From the NCBI GenBank assembly GCA_903861445.1, contig CAIOUK010000193.1:1-9646 (forward strand): a DNA stretch of 9,646 nt, in the 5' to 3' direction. Positions 6,615 through 9,646 of this stretch are shown one piece after another (position 1 is the stretch's first letter; every line of letters starts with the position of its first letter). A model generated the notes under the pieces. The model was not told the origin of the DNA, did no database searches, and saw only the letters and a program-made list of their open reading frames with translations. Source of the DNA: an uncultured Verrucomicrobia subdivision 3 bacterium. Lineage in GTDB: Bacteria; Verrucomicrobiota; Verrucomicrobiia; Limisphaerales; UBA11358. Both the position numbers and the translations under genes were made by a program.

Positions 6615-6917
6615 TCAGAATTTTTCACGGCGCAGCACGCGGACGTCTGTTTCGTAAGCGACCATCGCGAATTTGGCGAAAAATTCCTGCTCCAACCGGC
6701 TCAATAATTTTTCCGCGACCGGCGGCGGCACGATGACCTCGACTTGGATGTTGGCGAATTCCTGAATGTCCGCCGTGCGCCGACCTTGGCTGCCGTCCCC
6801 CTCGACGGCAAACAGCGTGTAACCGTGCGCGCCGACTTCGGCGAGGAGTTTTTTGAGCGGCTCGCGGGCGAGCGCTTCGCAGATGATTGTGACGAGTTTC
6901 ATGGGATGCGTGTTCAT
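6615..6917 (-). CDS. sbtB: SbtB-like PII-family regulatory protein
   Basis: A PII-fold protein (100 aa) probably acting as a trimer on the membrane transporter encoded just upstream. In cyanobacteria SbtB binds adenine nucleotides (AMP, cAMP, ADP, ATP) and plugs SbtA. Visible are the first strand and helix KLVTIICEALAREPLKKLLAE (7-27, in two blocks), GAHGYTLFAVEGDGSQG (29-45), which matches the GA.GYT...G.GS core before the T-loop, and EFANIQVEVIV (53-63), the strand after it. The chain stops at DVRVLRREKF, so the C-terminal Cys-containing redox loop of many cyanobacterial SbtB proteins is missing. GlnB's uridylylated T-loop tyrosine is not apparent either. ATG 6917 is 18 nt past the sbtA stop; M6 (6902) is an alternative start. 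The symbol rests on fold plus position beside sbtA. Confidence 0.82.
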   Translation of the reverse strand: MNTHPMKLVTIICEALAREPLKKLLAEVGAHGYTLFAVEGDGSQGRRTADIQEFANIQVEVIVPPPVAEKLLSRLEQEFFAKFAMVAYETDVRVLRREKF

Positions 6918-6935
6918 GCGAAAAGCATATTTGTT

Positions 6936-7922
6936 TCAGTTTAGAAAAAATTTTGCGAGTGCGAAATAAACCGGGATGCCGATGGTGATGTTGAACGGGA
7001 ACGTGATGGCCAGCGACGGCGTGAGGTAAAGCGCAGGGTTTGCTTCCGGCAGCGAAAGCCGCATCGCGGCGGGCGCGGCGATGTAACTGGAACTGGCCGC
7101 AAGCACGCCGAGCAGCGTCGTCCCGCCGAGGCTCAGGCCGACGTATTTTCCCAGCAACACGCCGAGACAGCCGTGCAGCAGTGGCATGATGATTCCAAAC
7201 GCGACGAGGAACGGCCCGACTTTCTTCAGGTCGCTAAGCCGTTGGCCCGCGACCATCCCCATTTCCAGCAGGAAGAGCGCAAGCACACCTTGAAACGGCG
7301 TCACGAAGAACGGTTCGACCTTGTCCATGCCCACCTTGCCGCACAGTGCGCCGACGATGAGCGCGCCGACGAGCAGAAACACACTGCGTCCGAAAACCGC
7401 CTCGCGCAGCAAACTTTTCAACGAGCCGTTGAAAATGGAACTTTGTTTTTCCAAGGTCATCTTGCCGAGCAGCACACCGACGATGATGGCTGGCGATTCC
7501 ATCACCGCGAGGAAAGCCGTGGCGTAATTTTCGTATGGCTCGTTGATGCCTTTCAAATAGTTGGTCGCGGTAATGAAAGTCACCGCGCTCACCGAACCGT
7601 AGTGCGCGGCGATGGCCGCGGCGTCCACCGGCCGCAACTTGCCGCCGAACCGCAGCAGCGGATACGTCCATAGCGGTATCAACGTGCCGAGCAGCATCGC
7701 CGTGAGCGCAGGTAGAATAACTTTTGCAATGCCGGCCTCGCTAATGGCCACGCCGCCTTTGAAACCAAGCGCGGTGAGCAGATAGATGGTGAGCGTGACA
7801 TAAAGCGCCTCGGGGAATTTCAAATCACTTTTGATCAGTGCCGCGACGATGCCGAGGGCGAAGAATAATACGGCGGGCGACAACAGATTGGCGGAGAGCG
7901 CGTGGAAAAAATCAATTTGCAT
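6936..7922 (-). CDS. sbtA: SbtA-family sodium-dependent bicarbonate transporter
   Basis: Predicted inner-membrane Na+/HCO3- symporter. The 328-aa chain is nearly all hydrophobic, with about ten membrane segments in two similar halves. Family blocks include LTALGFKGGVAI (49-60), AAIAAHYGSVSAVTFITA (102-119), YENYATAFLAVMESPAIIVGVLLG (130-153, in blocks), LFLLEMGMVAGQRL (216-229) and LAASSSYIAAPAAMRLSLPEANP (274-296), whose ASxSYIAAPAAMR is highly characteristic. It is shorter than cyanobacterial SbtA (about 370 aa), and the cytoplasmic loop between the halves (about 154-178) is brief. The gene starts 5 nt after the carbonic anhydrase stop and is followed by the PII-like partner, the arrangement expected for this transporter. 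Substrate is inferred from family and neighbours. Confidence 0.93.
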   Translation of the reverse strand: MQIDFFHALSANLLSPAVLFFALGIVAALIKSDLKFPEALYVTLTIYLLTALGFKGGVAISEAGIAKVILPALTAMLLGTLIPLWTYPLLRFGGKLRPVDAAAIAAHYGSVSAVTFITATNYLKGINEPYENYATAFLAVMESPAIIVGVLLGKMTLEKQSSIFNGSLKSLLREAVFGRSVFLLVGALIVGALCGKVGMDKVEPFFVTPFQGVLALFLLEMGMVAGQRLSDLKKVGPFLVAFGIIMPLLHGCLGVLLGKYVGLSLGGTTLLGVLAASSSYIAAPAAMRLSLPEANPALYLTPSLAITFPFNITIGIPVYFALAKFFLN

Positions 7923-7927
7923 AATTT

Positions 7928-8659
7928 TTAGTGGTTGAAGAATTGAACTTTGCCTGAATCAAGATCGTAGATGCCGCCGACGAGTCCGACTTTTCCGGAA
8001 TCTATCAACTCGCGAAGCACCGGACTTTGCTCGCGGATTTGTTGGAGGACGTGATTCACATTAAGTTCCGCAACTTCCTCGATGAATTTGCCGTCGGTAG
8101 CGGCAACACCGGGATATTTCGCTTTCGCCTCGGCCACGCTCGGTTGAATGTGATCGAGCAAACCGGTGAGATGACCGAGCTGCGCGCCGCTGCAAGCACC
8201 CTTGATTGCGCCGCAATGCGTATGACCAACGACCGCGATCAGTTTTGCACCGGCGATTTTGCAGGCGAATTCCAGACTGCCGAGAATTTCATCATCAAGC
8301 ACATTACCAGCAACCCGCGCGTTGAAGATGTCGCCCAAGCCCTGATCAAAAATGATTTCGCTCGAAACTCGCGAATCAATGCAACTCAACACGACCGCGA
8401 ACGGATATTGCCCGCCAGCGGTGACGCCCCGTTGTTGCGGCCAATCGCGGCGCAATGGTTTTCCCGCCACGAAGCGCGCGTTGCCGGCTTCCAGTTTTTC
8501 CAGCGCTTGCGCGGGCGTGACGGCCGACTGCTGTGACTTGGAGGTTGGCCATGAGGCGTGCGGTGTGGCGGCACACCCGGCCACCACGAAGGTGGCGACG
8601 AGTAACGGCATTTTAACGAAGCCTTGGAGCTTCCGGGCATTGATGAATTTAATTTTCAT
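7928..8659 (-). CDS. Beta-carbonic anhydrase, predicted lipoprotein
   Basis: Zinc enzyme interconverting CO2 and bicarbonate. Numbering from ATG 8659 (243 aa): zinc ligands C93, H146 and C149 lie in SCIDSR (92-97) and GHTHCGA (145-151). D95 and R97 form the usual Asp-Arg pair, and ARVAGN (114-119) follows. An N-terminal basic stretch, a hydrophobic segment (MPLLVATFVVAG, 17-28) and the lipobox VAGC with C29 indicate export and lipid attachment. Residues after the Cys are Ala-Ala, not Asp, suggesting the outer membrane if this is a Gram-negative. A linker (30-50) leads to the enzyme domain. Exported beta-class enzymes are much less common than exported alpha-class ones. An in-frame TTG at 8668 would add three residues. 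First gene of the unit, upstream of sbtA. Confidence 0.93.
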   Translation of the reverse strand: MKIKFINARKLQGFVKMPLLVATFVVAGCAATPHASWPTSKSQQSAVTPAQALEKLEAGNARFVAGKPLRRDWPQQRGVTAGGQYPFAVVLSCIDSRVSSEIIFDQGLGDIFNARVAGNVLDDEILGSLEFACKIAGAKLIAVVGHTHCGAIKGACSGAQLGHLTGLLDHIQPSVAEAKAKYPGVAATDGKFIEEVAELNVNHVLQQIREQSPVLRELIDSGKVGLVGGIYDLDSGKVQFFNH

Positions 8660-8715
8660 GCGCGCCAAGCTTAACGACTAATCGCAATTCGTAAAAATAG
8701 GTTGTTTCTATATTA

Positions 8716-8736
8716 TCAATCGGTTATTCCGATTGA
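8716..8736. promoter_or_regulatory. LysR-type operator candidate (8-bp dyad)
   Basis: TCAATCGG (8716-8723) and CCGATTGA (8729-8736) are perfect inverted repeats with a 5-nt spacer. They contain T-N11-A (T8720, A8732), the LysR box pattern, and abut the regulator's ATG. A possible -10 for the regulator (TATTAT, 8711-8716) precedes it; leftwards, TTGATA (8714-8719, minus strand) could be a -35 for the carbonic anhydrase unit, but no well-spaced -10 follows. Placement fits autoregulation and control of the divergent genes. In mRNA the same dyad would form a hairpin immediately before the start codon. Confidence 0.55.
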
Positions 8737-9646
8737 ATGAATTCGGCGTTTGAAAACCCGCAATGGCTGAACTACCACCATCTCCGGCATTTCTGGATGA
8801 TTGCGCGGCATCGCAGCGTCACGCGCGCGGCGGAGAAGCTAAAGATTTCGCAATCCACCTTGAGCGAGCAGCTCGCGGAGCTGGAAGATTGGCTGGGGGA
8901 AGCCCTGTTTGACCGGCGCGGTCGCGAGCTGCATCTCACCGACGCCGGGCGCGTGGCGATGGAATATGCCGAAACCATTTTCACCACCGGCCACGAGCTA
9001 ATCACGCGCTTTCGTCAATCGGGTGAAACGCGACAACGGGTTTTGCGCATCGGCGCGGTCGGGCCGCTTTCAAAGAACCTTCAGTTCGATTTCATTCAAC
9101 CCATACTTGCCGATACTCGAACCAAAGTCGTTGTCATTGCGGGCGCGCTGGACGAACTGACAAAGCAGTTACAGGAACACAAGGTCGATCTGGTTCTTTC
9201 CAATATCCCATTGCGCGCCGATCAGGATCAAACCATCTTCAATCACCTGCTGGGCGAAGTGCCGGTATTTCTGGTGGGCGGCAGGAAGATGAAATTGTCG
9301 CCGGGAAAATTTCCCCGATTTCTAAAAGACGTCCCACTCTTTCTGCCCAGTCGCCAAAGCGATGTCCGCGCAGACTTCGATTTGATTTTAGCCAACGCCG
9401 GCATCGAGCCGTTTGTTCACGCCGAAGTGGACGACATGGCGCTGCTGCGTTTGCTCGCCTTGAGCGGTGAGGGCGTGGCGCTCGTGTCAAAAATCGTCGT
9501 CGAGCGGGAATTGAAATCGCGCGAAATTAAGTTTATGCAGCGAGTGCCGAATCTGGCAGAAAAATACTTCGCGCTCACCGTCCGCAAACGGTTTCAAAAC
9601 GCGTGGCTCGGCAAAATCGTGGAAGCCTTCCGTGCGCGTTTAAAAA
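8737..9646 (+). CDS. LysR-family regulator, NhaR-like (3' end cut by window)
   Basis: Open from ATG 8737 through 303 codons to the window end, so probably only a few residues are missing (E. coli NhaR has 301 aa). The N-terminal helix-turn-helix reads LNYHHLRHFWMIARHRSVTRAAEKLKISQSTLSEQLAELE (11-50, in blocks), followed by LFDRRGRELHLTDAG (57-71). The wording NYxHLxxFW and FxRxGR is typical of the NhaR branch. The effector domain includes RIGAVGPLSKNL (104-115) and LPSRQSDVRADFDLILANAGIEP (203-225, in blocks), also NhaR-like. NhaR in E. coli responds to Na+ and controls a Na+/H+ antiporter. Here the divergent genes include a Na+-coupled transporter, which would make Na+ or inorganic carbon a reasonable signal; that is inference. 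No Shine-Dalgarno is visible. Confidence 0.9.
   Translation, partial: MNSAFENPQWLNYHHLRHFWMIARHRSVTRAAEKLKISQSTLSEQLAELEDWLGEALFDRRGRELHLTDAGRVAMEYAETIFTTGHELITRFRQSGETRQRVLRIGAVGPLSKNLQFDFIQPILADTRTKVVVIAGALDELTKQLQEHKVDLVLSNIPLRADQDQTIFNHLLGEVPVFLVGGRKMKLSPGKFPRFLKDVPLFLPSRQSDVRADFDLILANAGIEPFVHAEVDDMALLRLLALSGEGVALVSKIVVERELKSREIKFMQRVPNLAEKYFALTVRKRFQNAWLGKIVEAFRARLK

Noticed and set aside
7173..7673. Plus-strand frame of 166 codons over sbtA, and a similar one at 8027-8536 over the carbonic anhydrase
   Set aside because: Both are shadows with no recognisable domains; the opposite strand encodes strong family matches.
1..9646. CRISPR array, prophage, insertion sequence or defence system
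   Set aside because: No spaced direct repeats, transposase, integrase, phage or defence-type domains were seen on either strand.

Overview
The window is bacterial, GC-rich and gene-dense. It holds a tRNA-Ala and 12 protein genes in short runs, most of them housekeeping. The source looks like an environmental bacterium, and I lean towards Verrucomicrobiota. The reasons are the style of the omega subunit (a Gly-rich linker and a long acidic/basic tail), the scarcity of Shine-Dalgarno sequences, and a CACAGAG-type repeat of a kind I associate with such genomes. This placement is inference; no 16S or other decisive marker is present.

Layout. Positions 13-88 (-) are tRNA-Ala(GGC) with a good promoter behind it. 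Positions 235-1215 (+) encode a membrane-anchored family 2 glycosyltransferase. A palindromic CACAGAG repeat fills the convergent gap at 1220-1294. A minus-strand pair follows: a Nudix hydrolase and a SpoU/TrmH RNA 2'-O-methyltransferase, 3 nt apart. A strong hairpin at 2687-2714 separates these from a tandem-CDGSH iron-sulfur protein and a farnesyl-diphosphate-synthase-type prenyltransferase (ispA). Divergent from ispA lie rpoZ (omega), a textbook terminator, and smpB.

The most interesting part is 4897-8659 (-). Five genes lie head to tail with gaps of 5, 18, 3 and -4 nt: a lipoprotein beta-carbonic anhydrase, an SbtA-type Na+/bicarbonate transporter, an SbtB-like PII protein, purK and purE. 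A divergent NhaR-like LysR regulator begins at 8737 and runs off the window. A perfect 8-bp dyad containing a T-N11-A LysR box sits between the two transcription units.

How the genes may work together: PurK consumes bicarbonate and ATP to carboxylate aminoimidazole ribonucleotide, and PurE moves the carboxyl group to carbon. A carbonic anhydrase, a bicarbonate importer and an adenine-nucleotide-type PII sensor upstream of purK-purE therefore suggest a bicarbonate supply line for purine synthesis, or for carboxylation in general, under one regulator. Cotranscription and function are inferred from spacing and gene families only.
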